From: Aphanothece cf. minutissima CCALA 015
Lineage (GTDB): Bacteria > Cyanobacteriota > Cyanobacteriia > PCC-6307 > Cyanobiaceae
Reading direction: 5' to 3'
Length of the DNA: 64,000 nt
Assembly (NCBI GenBank): GCA_003003925.1
Contig: PVWP01000009.1
Span: 88,831-152,830, forward strand
Shown: positions 25,991-34,065 of the stretch, piece by piece
Numbering within the stretch: position 1 is the stretch's first letter
How the letters are laid out: every line of letters starts with the position of its first letter
The notes under the pieces: model-generated
What the model saw: the letters and a program-made list of their open reading frames with translations, nothing else
Databases searched by the model: none
What the model was told of the DNA's origin: nothing
Made by a program: the position numbers and the translations under genes

Positions 25991-27881
25991 ACCCCAACCT
26001 CCGCAGATTCTCTCCAATCACCTGATCCAACCTTGCCCCCTCTTCCTGCTGCTGCTTGAGCAGAGCAGTCAGTCGCTTCATCTTCTCATCAAACGGCTCA
26101 CCATCATCCTCCACATCAGCAGCACCCACATACCGTCCAGGGGTGAGCACAAACCCATTCCTCTCGATCTCGTCCAGCTTGGCGCTGTAGCTAAAGCCCG
26201 CCACATCCTCATAAGCCTCAGAGACCTCGCCATCACCACGCCAAGCGTGGACAGTATCAGCGATCCTCCCAATATCCTCATCCGTCAGGACCCGCTCAAC
26301 ACGAGTCACCATGGTCCCCAGCTGACGAGCATCAATGAACAAGGTCTCTCCCCTACGATCACGTCCACGCTGAGTCTTGTCGTTGGTCAAGAACCAGAGG
26401 CAAACAGGAATCGCTGTATTCAAGAACAACTGTCCTGGCAAAGCCACCATCACCTCAACCACGTCCCCCCGCACCATCGCCTCTCGGATCTGCCCCTCAC
26501 CACTCTGGTTGGAACTCATCGAACCATTCGCCAACACCACCCCGGCTTGGCCACCGGGGCGTAGCTTCCAAAGCATGTGCTGAAGCCAGGCGTAGTTGGC
26601 GTTGCCTACAGGGGGACGGCCATACACCCAGCGAGGATCGCTTTCGTACTTCTCACCGCCCCAGTCCGAGATGTTGAAGGGAGGATTGGCAAGGATGTAG
26701 TCGAACTTCTGATCGGGGAACTGATCTCTGGCAAAGGTGTCAGCGGGCTCCTGTCCCAAGTCAGCAGCAAACCCCCGAATCGCCAGGTTCATCGCTGCCA
26801 GGCGCCAGGTGGTTGGGTTGCTCTCCTGGCCGTAGATCGAGGCATCGTCTCTCTTGCCCCCATGCGCCTTGATGAACTTCTCGCTCTGGACGAACATCCC
26901 ACCAGAGCCACAGCAGGGGTCGTAGATCCGACCCTTGTGAGGTGCAAGGACTGCGACCAGGGTCTTGACTACATGAGCAGGGGTATAGAACTGTCCTCCC
27001 TTCTTCCCTTCAGCGCTGGCGAACTGGCCAAGGAAGTATTCGTAGACCTCACCCAGGACATCGCCTGAACGCTTGTCTTCAGCAAACCCGATGGTGGAGA
27101 TGAGATCCACCAACTCACCCATTCGCCCTGGTTCGAGCTGAGCAGCACCGAACCGCTTGTCCAGCTTCCCTCGAAGCGTTGGGTTCTCGTTCTCGATGGC
27201 AACCAGAGCCTTGTCGATCAGCTGACCAATGTCAGGTCGTTTGGCTTGTGCCCTGAGGGCCTCCCAGCGGGCCTCCTGAGGCACCCAAAAGACGTTCTCC
27301 TGGGTGTAGTAGTCCCGATCCTCCAAGGCCTCCTGGTGGTCCTCTGAGGCGTCTCCTAGGAAGTAGTCCGACTCTGGATCAGACACCAGGGCCAAGACCT
27401 TCTGTTGCTGGCTGACGAAGGTATCCGAGATGTACTTCAGGAAAATCAGCCCCAGAACCAGATGCTTGTACTCGGCGGCATCCATCTGGGCACGGAGCTT
27501 GTCCGCTGAAGCCCACAGCACTGCCTTGAAGTCCTTGGCAGGAGCTTCCTTCTTCGCTCGACCACGCTTGGCACCATTGCTAGATGGAACTGCAGTTGGA
27601 GCAACCTCTGATCCGACGCCAGCTGCTTCCGTCCGAAGTCCAATCGCCCCACCCCTACCACGACCACTACGGACCTTACCCATGCCCAGGAGCCTCTCCT
27701 TGGCCTCTAAATAAGCCCCATCGTCTATCTCCCTACCAATCCACGCAGAGAGGCGTTTCCGGGCCTCCTGGTTGCCGATGGTGGAGCCATCGCTGGGGAG
27801 GATCTCCATGAGGGCGTTGCCCAGCTCCTCTTCGATCTCCACCTCATCCGTGAAGGTGGCTTCTGACTGGTCGCTGGACAA
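25983..27881 (-). CDS. hsdM: Type I restriction enzyme, methyltransferase subunit HsdM
   Basis: The 632-aa protein is longer than many HsdM proteins because of an N-terminal extension of about 100 residues with a compact helical domain ([20 protein letters not shown]) and an Ala/Lys-rich linker. The usual HsdM parts follow: the helical N domain ([16 protein letters not shown]), SAM-binding motif [11 protein letters not shown], and the adenine methylase motif ILANPPFN. It methylates the site set by HsdS. The gene heads the hsdMSR operon; upstream lies the hairpin repeat array, whose first unit ends within 50-90 nt of the start codon. Confidence 0.94.
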   Translation of the reverse strand: MSSDQSEATFTDEVEIEEELGNALMEILPSDGSTIGNQEARKRLSAWIGREIDDGAYLEAKERLLGMGKVRSGRGRGGAIGLRTEAAGVGSEVAPTAVPSSNGAKRGRAKKEAPAKDFKAVLWASADKLRAQMDAAEYKHLVLGLIFLKYISDTFVSQQQKVLALVSDPESDYFLGDASEDHQEALEDRDYYTQENVFWVPQEARWEALRAQAKRPDIGQLIDKALVAIENENPTLRGKLDKRFGAAQLEPGRMGELVDLISTIGFAEDKRSGDVLGEVYEYFLGQFASAEGKKGGQFYTPAHVVKTLVAVLAPHKGRIYDPCCGSGGMFVQSEKFIKAHGGKRDDASIYGQESNPTTWRLAAMNLAIRGFAADLGQEPADTFARDQFPDQKFDYILANPPFNISDWGGEKYESDPRWVYGRPPVGNANYAWLQHMLWKLRPGGQAGVVLANGSMSSNQSGEGQIREAMVRGDVVEVMVALPGQLFLNTAIPVCLWFLTNDKTQRGRDRRGETLFIDARQLGTMVTRVERVLTDEDIGRIADTVHAWRGDGEVSEAYEDVAGFSYSAKLDEIERNGFVLTPGRYVGAADVEDDGEPFDEKMKRLTALLKQQQEEGARLDQVIGENLRRLGYV

Positions 27882-27925
27882 GGGGGTGGCTGGGACGGTC
27901 AGGTAAGCCTATGTGGGGAAGGCTC

Positions 27926-28815
27926 GGGATGCCAGTGCTGGCCTAGGTTTCCCTGAATGACGGCCTTAAAGGGAGAGGGCAGAACCCATCACTGCTCCCC
28001 TAGGTCAGGCTGGCTGGGGCTGCAGAATCATCACGACTAAGAGTCCTTCCAGTGGGACGGGTTTCCCCGAGTTCCACGTTAAAGGGAATCACTGGAAAGC
28101 AATCGCTGAGATCCCTTCTACTGGAACGGATTCAGTTGAGTACATCCATAAAGGGAATCATAGGAACTCCCGCGCTGAGAGCCGTTGCGGTGGAGAGGGG
28201 TTCCGTTGATAACAGGTTTATAGGGAATCACAGGAGAGTCCTAGCTGAGAGCCCCAGTGACCCTTGCGTTGCAAGGGATGTCCCTGAGGTCCTCTGGATC
28301 AGTGATTTATAGGGACTCCCGCATCAGAGACCGTCCAAATCGAGGCGGGGGCTGGAGTCTTCCCGAGGTTCCCGTTATAGGGACTTGAAGTACAAACCCA
28401 TCCATCGCTGCCTCGCCGATGAGCCCCTTTGATCCCTTCCAAGGCAAGGAGCTTCCCCGACCCCACTCAAAGGGGGGATCAATCCTCTCGATCATCCCCG
28501 TGCCTCAGTTCTGATCCCTTCAGATCGACTGTGCTGCAGCGGATCCGCCGAACAGTTCCATACAGGGAGAAACCCCAGCCCCGCCAACCCACAATTCATC
28601 TGGTATTGGGTGATACAAGTTCCGTGGGATACACAAAATCACCGGGTCTGAGATCCACTGCGCTGGAATGGATCTCCAGATAACACCCATAAGGGAAAGA
28701 GCCGGTTCAATCCAGTGAGCTAATCCGGCCTGTAAGAACCACAGCTCAAGCTCAGTGACCCTTGAGATCCACTGCGATGCAAGGGATTTCCCGAGTACCC
28801 ATTTAAAGGGACAGC
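27926..28815. repeat. Array of ten degenerate hairpin/GGGA repeats
   Basis: No gene lies between hsdM and the next ORF at 28954. Instead about ten related units occur. Each has a hairpin-forming first half, such as GAGATCC/GGATCTC at 28650-28676 or CCCTTGC/GCAAGGG at 28261-28277, then TTCCC-GAG-like spacer and an AT-rich block ending in GGGA. The end blocks (TTAAAGGGA, ATAAAGGGA or TTATAGGGA types) start at about 27966, 28079, 28148, 28218, 28307, 28375, 28467, 28560, 28689 and 28803, that is every 68-129 bp. The array precedes a helicase-like gene, so an iteron-type replication origin is one reading; a set of promoters or small RNAs is another. Confidence 0.7.
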
Positions 28816-28953
28816 ACTCACCCCCCACTACCGCCCACCGAGAGGATCAACACCAGGCTCGATACCTGGGGTAGGGCATTCGCCAGGCGCTGGCCGTTCT
28901 CGACAGATCGTCGAAGGAACGAACAATCACGCACACACTTTCTCAGATCAACA

Positions 28954-29130
28954 ATGCAGACCAACCATTCCAAGCGTCTCCAACCAGCCGAAGACTTGGT
29001 AGGAGCCCTTCAACAGATCAACTCGACCTTACGGAAGATCGCCTATCGGCTGGACGATGCCACTGAGCTTCTCAAGCAGGGCAGGGAAGGTATCTCCGTC
29101 AGGAGTGCCGGAGGACAGGTCAAGAAGTGA
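28954..29130 (+). CDS. 58-aa helical protein upstream of the helicase gene
   Basis: An ATG opens a 58-residue frame that ends in a TGA overlapping the GTG start of the helicase-like gene (GTGA). The protein is mainly one amphipathic helix pair (DLVGALQQINSTLRKIAY and LDDATELLKQ) with a basic end. It has the same direction and coupling as the next gene, which supports a real two-gene unit, perhaps a replication accessory or regulator. No family is recognised. Confidence 0.6.
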   Translation: MQTNHSKRLQPAEDLVGALQQINSTLRKIAYRLDDATELLKQGREGISVRSAGGQVKK

Positions 29131-31304
29131 CATCGACACCATTCCATTCAACCAAACACCCACACCAGCCAATGAAGACCACCACCATTACCACCACTAC
29201 ACCCCCCACGACCCGTATCCCTGTTCTGAAGCGCAGGAGGTCGAACGATTACCACGATATCGACCCGACCACAGCCATTCGGATCAAGGGCGATGCCTTT
29301 GGGGAGGAACCGCCTCTTGCACCTCCCGATCTCGCAAACACTCCCAAGATCGAAGAGATCTGGTTCATCGAGGACATGACAGCCATCTGGACCAGCAGAG
29401 GCAACGAAGTCTCCCCTGAGCTAATCGAAGAATGGAAGCTGCTCCTGGGAGCTTTCAACAACTCTCTGCTCGACACCAGCGGAACGGTCTACACCTACAA
29501 CGGGACCTGTGGTATCGGGAAGTCTCAAGCTGCCCAAGTGGCCTGTGCTGATCTAGCGGCCAGCTACTACCATCCCGAGTTCACCCGAATCAATTCCAGC
29601 TGGGGAGCCATCCTCATTGTTGAGCGGATTCAGACAGCCGAAGAAACTGCCAAGCAGATCAACCTCCTCTATCAGGACATCACCGGAAGGACTGACAACT
29701 GTGCGATAGCCAAGCACTCCCAGTCCGACGTCAGCTTCGATGACATCTACAACTACCCGATTCTGGTGATCTGCCATCAGGCCTACAGCAACTCGCTGCA
29801 GAGGCTCAGTGATGGCAACGACACAACCATGAGGTCCTTTACCAAGTGGAGGTACGGCCAGCGAAGGCTTGTCATCGTTGACGAATCCATCAACCCCATC
29901 ACCGAGTATCAGCTTACCCTCCAGGACTACAACCGGGTTCATGGCTACTTCGTTCAGAACGGAGTCATCCCCCGACTGAAGCAGCAGCATCCTCAGGAAT
30001 GGGCCGTGTTTGAAGCGATTGGTCCAGTCCTCGAACAGATCGAACTGGAAAACAAGGCCATCACGGTCAAAAGTGATAGCTTCAGACAGATCCTTGAGAA
30101 TGCCCCCTCTGCCAACCTGCAGCGGCTCTACGACACCCTCCTGAAGGACTGTGCCTGGGATCTGATCACCACCGGTCGAGAGAGCGCATCACTAGCCCGA
30201 GATGTGAGGACCAATATCAAGACCTGCCTTCAGGCCATTGATCGGCTGGTCACAGACTGGTCCTACTCAACCAAGTCTGGGAAGTTCCAAAAGACCAACG
30301 CGGCTAACTGGCTGATCTCCGATGAGGTGGGAAGCATGGTCATCCTGGATGGCACTGCTGCCCAGGACCTGACCTACTCGCTCTTCCCAAATCGGGTGGT
30401 GGTCCTATCCAACAAGGGTCTCAGGAACCTTGAGAAAGCCACACTTCACAGCAAGCGCACCAAGGCCAACCTTGGGAAGTCTGGCTTCTCTGATCCATCA
30501 ATACGTGATGCCCGTGCTATCGAGCTGTACGAATGGCTGAAGGCCAATCTCGACCCAGATCGCAGGGTTCTAGTGGTCTCTCACCAGAACCTCGAAACCG
30601 TCCTGATGGATCTCTCAATCGCTGACCCACACTTCCAACAGTTCGACACGACACACTGGGGAGCAACTACAGGGGAGAATCGCTGGTCCGACTTCGACAC
30701 CGTAGTGATCGCTTCTTGCTTCTATCGACCAAGGGAGTGGGCTGCTAACGCCATCTGCTCTCAGCTTGGCCTCGCTGAAGGTTTGGAACACCTGAGCCAT
30801 CGTGAGAGGACCAGCCTTGTTGAAGCCATGGTCAATAGCAAAGTGGCTGTGGAGATGATCCAGGCCTTCTATCGGTGTCGCATCCGCAGGGTCATTGACG
30901 CTGTGGGTCGTTGCCACAAGGCTGATCTCTTCGTGCTTCTGCCTAGTGATGAACGGGGTGATCAGATCGAGGAGAGGATCCTTGCTGAGCTTCCGAATGT
31001 GAAGGTCTCAGATTGGACGTTCTCGGGGTTTGAGCAGACTCGGAAACCAAGGGGAACCGACCAACTCAAAGAGGCTGCGTTCCTTCGAGCCCTGGAGGAT
31101 CTTCCTACTGGCAAGACTCCCCTTGGGGAGTTCCTTGAGCTGGTGGGGATCTCTAGCCGGGCTTGGAAGAAGACTTGGCGTTGTCGGTTTACTGGCGATC
31201 ATCCGATCTCAGACAAGGCCAGGAGTCTTGGCATCAGCCTGACCTACAGCGGATTTGGTAGGTCGCAGAAGACCTACCTAGAGAGGTCCAAGACCAAAAC
31301 CTAG
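29127..31304 (+). CDS. Helicase-like ATPase, putative replication protein of the element
   Basis: The 725-aa protein has Walker A TCGIGKSQAA near residue 130 and a Walker B/DExx-type RRLVIVDES near residue 250, then a second motor-like half with RRVLVVSHQNLETV, WSDFDTVVIASCF and RCRIRRVIDAVGRCHKAD, which resembles helicase motifs V-VI. The layout recalls SF2-type helicases in cyanobacterial plasmids (the CyRepA1-like group), but I cannot confirm the family. The start is GTG at 29127 or ATG at 29172, before a Thr-rich stretch. It follows the hairpin array and the 58-aa gene, so origin binding or unwinding for autonomous replication is a reasonable inference. Confidence 0.7.
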   Translation: MTSTPFHSTKHPHQPMKTTTITTTTPPTTRIPVLKRRRSNDYHDIDPTTAIRIKGDAFGEEPPLAPPDLANTPKIEEIWFIEDMTAIWTSRGNEVSPELIEEWKLLLGAFNNSLLDTSGTVYTYNGTCGIGKSQAAQVACADLAASYYHPEFTRINSSWGAILIVERIQTAEETAKQINLLYQDITGRTDNCAIAKHSQSDVSFDDIYNYPILVICHQAYSNSLQRLSDGNDTTMRSFTKWRYGQRRLVIVDESINPITEYQLTLQDYNRVHGYFVQNGVIPRLKQQHPQEWAVFEAIGPVLEQIELENKAITVKSDSFRQILENAPSANLQRLYDTLLKDCAWDLITTGRESASLARDVRTNIKTCLQAIDRLVTDWSYSTKSGKFQKTNAANWLISDEVGSMVILDGTAAQDLTYSLFPNRVVVLSNKGLRNLEKATLHSKRTKANLGKSGFSDPSIRDARAIELYEWLKANLDPDRRVLVVSHQNLETVLMDLSIADPHFQQFDTTHWGATTGENRWSDFDTVVIASCFYRPREWAANAICSQLGLAEGLEHLSHRERTSLVEAMVNSKVAVEMIQAFYRCRIRRVIDAVGRCHKADLFVLLPSDERGDQIEERILAELPNVKVSDWTFSGFEQTRKPRGTDQLKEAAFLRALEDLPTGKTPLGEFLELVGISSRAWKKTWRCRFTGDHPISDKARSLGISLTYSGFGRSQKTYLERSKTKT

Positions 31305-31334
31305 TGTTTGCAAGGGTTTTCGGCTAATCCTACC

Positions 31335-31371
31335 CCCATAACCTCTAAAGGGTTCTTTTAGAGACTATGGG
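31335..31371 (+). terminator. Long two-part hairpin after the helicase gene
   Basis: CCCATA pairs with TATGGG and, inside a symmetric 2x2 internal loop, CTCTAAA pairs with TTTAGAG around a 7-nt loop. It begins 30 nt after the stop codon. No T-run follows, so it may be a factor-dependent terminator, an mRNA-end stabiliser, or an RNA element. Confidence 0.5.
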
Positions 31372-32241
31372 AGACCGATTAGCTGAGATCCATTGATATG
31401 ACTAGGATCCTAAGGAATTGCGTTTTGGGAGGAGTCGGTCTTCGTGTGGCGATTGATCAACTGGACATGACTCAGCTACCAGAAGAGCTGACCTGGAAGT
31501 TGGGGTCATATTCATCTGGTGGAGATTCTAAAGGCTTGCCCCCCTCCGTTTCCTCTCCGGCAGACGCTCGCCAGGGCTGACGCCCGCTCGCTGCCTCCGA
31601 GAGAAACGTCGGTTGTTGGGGTTGATTGGTGTCAACTAGCTGGGGAATGCACTTAGCCCAACCTCTTTGGAAGGACCTAGGAACCACACTCCTGTGTCGG
31701 CTAAGGCTGGCCCCTGCTAACCAGCAAGGGACTGAACTAAGGTCAACCGATGTCGAAAGAGTTCATGGCACTGAACCTAGGTCTATCAGGTGTCGTATAT
31801 CCATCTCCCTAGACCTCTCTGAGACCCCTCTATACGCCCCTACAAGGCCTCTGTAATCGTCCTTAGGTAGTCCTACATGGTCGAGCCTCTTTCCAAGGAT
31901 TATAGGCTAACTTCTGGGGTAATCTGATCTTCGGAGTATTCACCGCAAAAATTCGTTCCCTCATACGCAGAGGGGCTCGACTGGCTGACCCCCCATAAGG
32001 GGTAGGTCGTTCCAGCAGGAGGTCGAGGGCAGTCGCTGCGCTCCCTTTGCCTAGCTAGCTGGTCATTGCTCGCCCTGCGGGCAAGCTGGCCTAATGCCGA
32101 CCCAACCAGGGTGGGCGCTAGCGCACCCACTTGAGGCTGAGGCCAAACCCTCCCCATGTGACAGATGGCAAAGAGCCCAGCTCACACCCTCTGTACCGCT
32201 CACTACGTTCGTAGCCTGTTGGTACAGATGGGTATGGACCC
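31372..32241. other. Non-coding stretch with several palindromes before the serine recombinase
   Basis: About 870 bp without a convincing gene. At 31382-31412 a copy of the first half of the array repeat occurs (GAGATCC ... GGATCC). Palindromes include 32068-32086 (GCCC-TGC-GGGC core), 32111-32130 (centre CGCTAGCG), and ATGGGT-ATGG-ACCCAT at 32228-32243, which reaches into the recombinase start codon. These could be recombinase target or operator sites. I see no tRNA. Confidence 0.5.
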
Positions 32242-32928
32242 ATGGATTTGGTCGCCTACTACAGGGTCTCGACAGACCGACAAGGCCAGAGCGGTCTTGG
32301 CCTGGAGGCCCAGCGGGAGAAGGTCACCCAGCTGGCTGCTGAGCGTAAAGCCGTGGTCGTGGCTGAGTTCGTCGAGGTGGAGTCGGGTCGGAAGACCGAT
32401 AGGACTGAGCTGGCCAAGGCCCTGGTGGAAGCTCGGAACAGGAAGGCTGCCCTCACGGTGGCCAAGTTGGACAGGCTTGCTCGGGATGCTGAGTTCGTTC
32501 TGAGGCTGAGCAGGGAGGCAGAGACCAACGGGCTTGGGGGATTCATCTTCTGCGACCTACCCGACGTCGATGCCACCACCTCTGCTGGTCGGCTGATCCT
32601 GTCCGTCATGGCCTCCGTGGCTGAGTTCGAGAGTCGGCGGATCTCTGAACGGACCAGGGATGCTCTGGCTGCTGCCAAGGCCCGTGGGGTCAAGCTGGGG
32701 GGTCTTAGACCTGGAACCCTCCGTCACAACAAAGCGGCCAAGGAGAGGGCCACCAGGGAGGCCGAGAAGCTTCGAGGGGTCCTTCGGCCCATGGCTGCAG
32801 CTGGGCTCAGCCTGAGGGACATGGCGGCTGCCCTGGAGGGGGCTGGGAAGACCACGAAGGCGGGGAACCAGCTGAGCCCGACCCAGGTCAAGCGGCTTCT
32901 GGAGCGGCTGGGTATCGAGGTGGGTTAG
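32242..32928 (+). CDS. Serine recombinase (resolvase/invertase family)
   Basis: The 228-aa enzyme starts with the resolvase catalytic domain: YYRVSTDRQGQSGLGLEAQ with nucleophile Ser10, then LTVAKLDRLARD and FIFCDLPDVDATTSAGRL, and ESRRISERTRDALAAAKARG leading into the DNA-binding end. The last 80 residues contain a helix-turn-helix of the resolvase type (LSLRDMAAALEGAG). The gene is close to the right end, 100 nt from attR. Since a tyrosine integrase already explains insertion, this enzyme may resolve multimers or invert a segment; palindromes upstream are candidate sites. Confidence 0.92.
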   Translation: MDLVAYYRVSTDRQGQSGLGLEAQREKVTQLAAERKAVVVAEFVEVESGRKTDRTELAKALVEARNRKAALTVAKLDRLARDAEFVLRLSREAETNGLGGFIFCDLPDVDATTSAGRLILSVMASVAEFESRRISERTRDALAAAKARGVKLGGLRPGTLRHNKAAKERATREAEKLRGVLRPMAAAGLSLRDMAAALEGAGKTTKAGNQLSPTQVKRLLERLGIEVG

Positions 32929-32950
32929 GGGGGATCTGTCCCCGTCGCTT

Positions 32951-32970
32951 GGTACTAGCGCTGGTACTAG
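32951..32970 (+). repeat. Right-end GGTACTAG double repeat
   Basis: Two copies of GGTACTAG with spacer CGCT, matching the left-end pair in 19 of 20 positions and in the same orientation. It lies 57 bp inside attR. No gene begins here, so its conservation argues for a role in recombination rather than in transcription of the integrase alone. Confidence 0.7.
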
Positions 32971-33024
32971 AACGGGCTCTCGGGAATCGCAAGAAGCCAG
33001 TCTCCGACTGACATTGTGACCTTC

Positions 33025-33117
33025 TCAGCGGTAGGTCCCCAACTGGCGGTAGCGACGCACGTCCTGCTCCGACCAGCCCGCGGCCAGGAGTTCAGCGCTG
33101 GGGTTCGGCTCCTCCAT
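33025..33117 (-). pseudogene. Exonuclease 5' fragment cut off by the element
   Basis: From ATG 33117 the frame reads MEEPNPSAELLAAGWSEQD, then VRRYRQLGTYR, and meets a TGA at once inside the element. LGTYR is encoded by the repeat core; in the left fragment the same residues are followed by SRWGAANLD and the catalytic domain. The start overlaps the end of the K+ channel gene by 26 nt, so before insertion the channel and exonuclease were probably one transcript. Confidence 0.8.
33028..33042 (+). repeat. Right attachment-site core (attR)
   Basis: The same GCGGTAGGTCCCCAA as at 11171-11185. To its right the host exonuclease gene resumes (N-terminal codons); to its left is element DNA. One extra base pair mismatch (A/G two bases beyond the core) limits the shared stretch to 15 bp plus flanking near-identity. 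Confidence 0.85.
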
Positions 33118-34063
33118 GGGCACCTGGGGTGGGCTCGTCGCGTCTGGGGGAATTCTCACCGAGAGGATTCCCTGCCAGCGCCGCCCCGCAGTGCTTGCAG
33201 TGGCGCGCGTCGGCCTCGTGGCCACCCAGCCCGCAGGCGGGGCAGGGGCCTGCCGCCTGCGGGCTGGCCGGCCGCAGCACCGACAGGCCGATCTCGGCGC
33301 TGAGGATGCCGGTGGGCACGGCGATGATGCTGTAGCCGATCAGCATCACCACCGAAGCCATGAAACGCCCCAGGGGTGTCACCGGCGCCACGTCGCCGTA
33401 GCCCACGGTGGTGATCGTGACGCAGGCCCAGTAGATGGCCACCGGGATGCTGCGGAAGCCGTCGTTGCCGGCTTCGATCACGTACATGAAGGCGCCGATC
33501 AGGATCACCAGCGTCACCATCGCCAGCAGGAACACGGTGATCTTGCGGCGGGCGGCGATCAGGGCGCTCCAGAGGAGTTCGGCCTCCTGCAGGTAGGCGC
33601 CCAGCTTCAGCACCCGAAACACCCGCAGCAGCCGCAGCACCCGCACCACCAGGAACAGCTGGCCGCCGCCGATCAGCAGCCCCAGGTAGGTGGGCAGGAT
33701 CGCCAGCAGATCCACCAGCCCGAAGAAGCTGGTGGCGTAGCGCCGTGGCTCGGCCACCAGCAGCAGCCGCAGCAGGTACTCGAGGCTGAACAGCAGGGTG
33801 AAGCCCCACTCCAGCCCCAGGAAGGCGGCGGCCCAGCGCTGCCGCAGCAGCGGATCGCTCTCCAGCACCACCGCCAGCACGCTGAGGGCGATCGCCAGCA
33901 TCAGCAGGGCGTCGAAGGCCTTGCCGGAGGGGGTGTCCGTCTCGAGGATCGTCCGCTCCAGCCAGGGGCGACCCACCACCCGCACCAGCGCCAGGGCCAC
34001 GGCCAGCAGGCCGCCCAGCAGCAACGGCACCAGCAGTGGCTCCTGCAGCGTCACCGGCGGCAT
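33092..34063 (-). CDS. Voltage-gated-type potassium channel with C-terminal zinc ribbon
   Basis: The 323-aa protein has the six-helix layout of Kv/ion-transport channels: S4 with regularly spaced arginines (VVRVLRLLRVFRVLKL, near residue 140), pore filter TTVGYGD near residues 218-224 and the S6 helix VVMLIGYSIIAVPTGI. After S6 the tail contains a CPAC ... HCKHCG zinc-ribbon, then a disordered charged end. The zinc ribbon is found in related cyanobacterial channels. The stop codon overlaps the first codons of the disrupted exonuclease gene. Confidence 0.9.
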   Translation of the reverse strand: MPPVTLQEPLLVPLLLGGLLAVALALVRVVGRPWLERTILETDTPSGKAFDALLMLAIALSVLAVVLESDPLLRQRWAAAFLGLEWGFTLLFSLEYLLRLLLVAEPRRYATSFFGLVDLLAILPTYLGLLIGGGQLFLVVRVLRLLRVFRVLKLGAYLQEAELLWSALIAARRKITVFLLAMVTLVILIGAFMYVIEAGNDGFRSIPVAIYWACVTITTVGYGDVAPVTPLGRFMASVVMLIGYSIIAVPTGILSAEIGLSVLRPASPQAAGPCPACGLGGHEADARHCKHCGAALAGNPLGENSPRRDEPTPGAHGGAEPQR

Positions 34064-34065
34064 CC

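Larger units (their letters stand above)
11171..33042. mobile_element. Integrated genetic element of about 21.9 kb inserted in an exonuclease gene
   Basis: The ends are defined by a 15-bp direct repeat (11171-11185 and 33028-33042) and by the fact that removing the DNA between them restores one continuous exonuclease reading frame. The inside is visibly AT-richer than both flanks, has less biased codon use, and carries a tyrosine integrase next to the left end, a serine recombinase next to the right end, a type I restriction system, a helicase-like gene with an iteron-like array, and many short unknown genes. I see no phage structural or conjugation genes. It is therefore best called an integrative element, possibly plasmid-derived. 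Confidence 0.88.

Noticed and set aside
27926-28815. A CRISPR array
   Set aside because: Units are degenerate, differ in length and spacing, have no unique spacers of even size, and no cas genes are present.
27926-28815. True T7-type phage promoters
   Set aside because: The TATAGGGA-like ends are suggestive, but no single-subunit RNA polymerase gene is in the element and the upstream parts of the units do not match a fixed promoter consensus. Kept only as one hypothesis.
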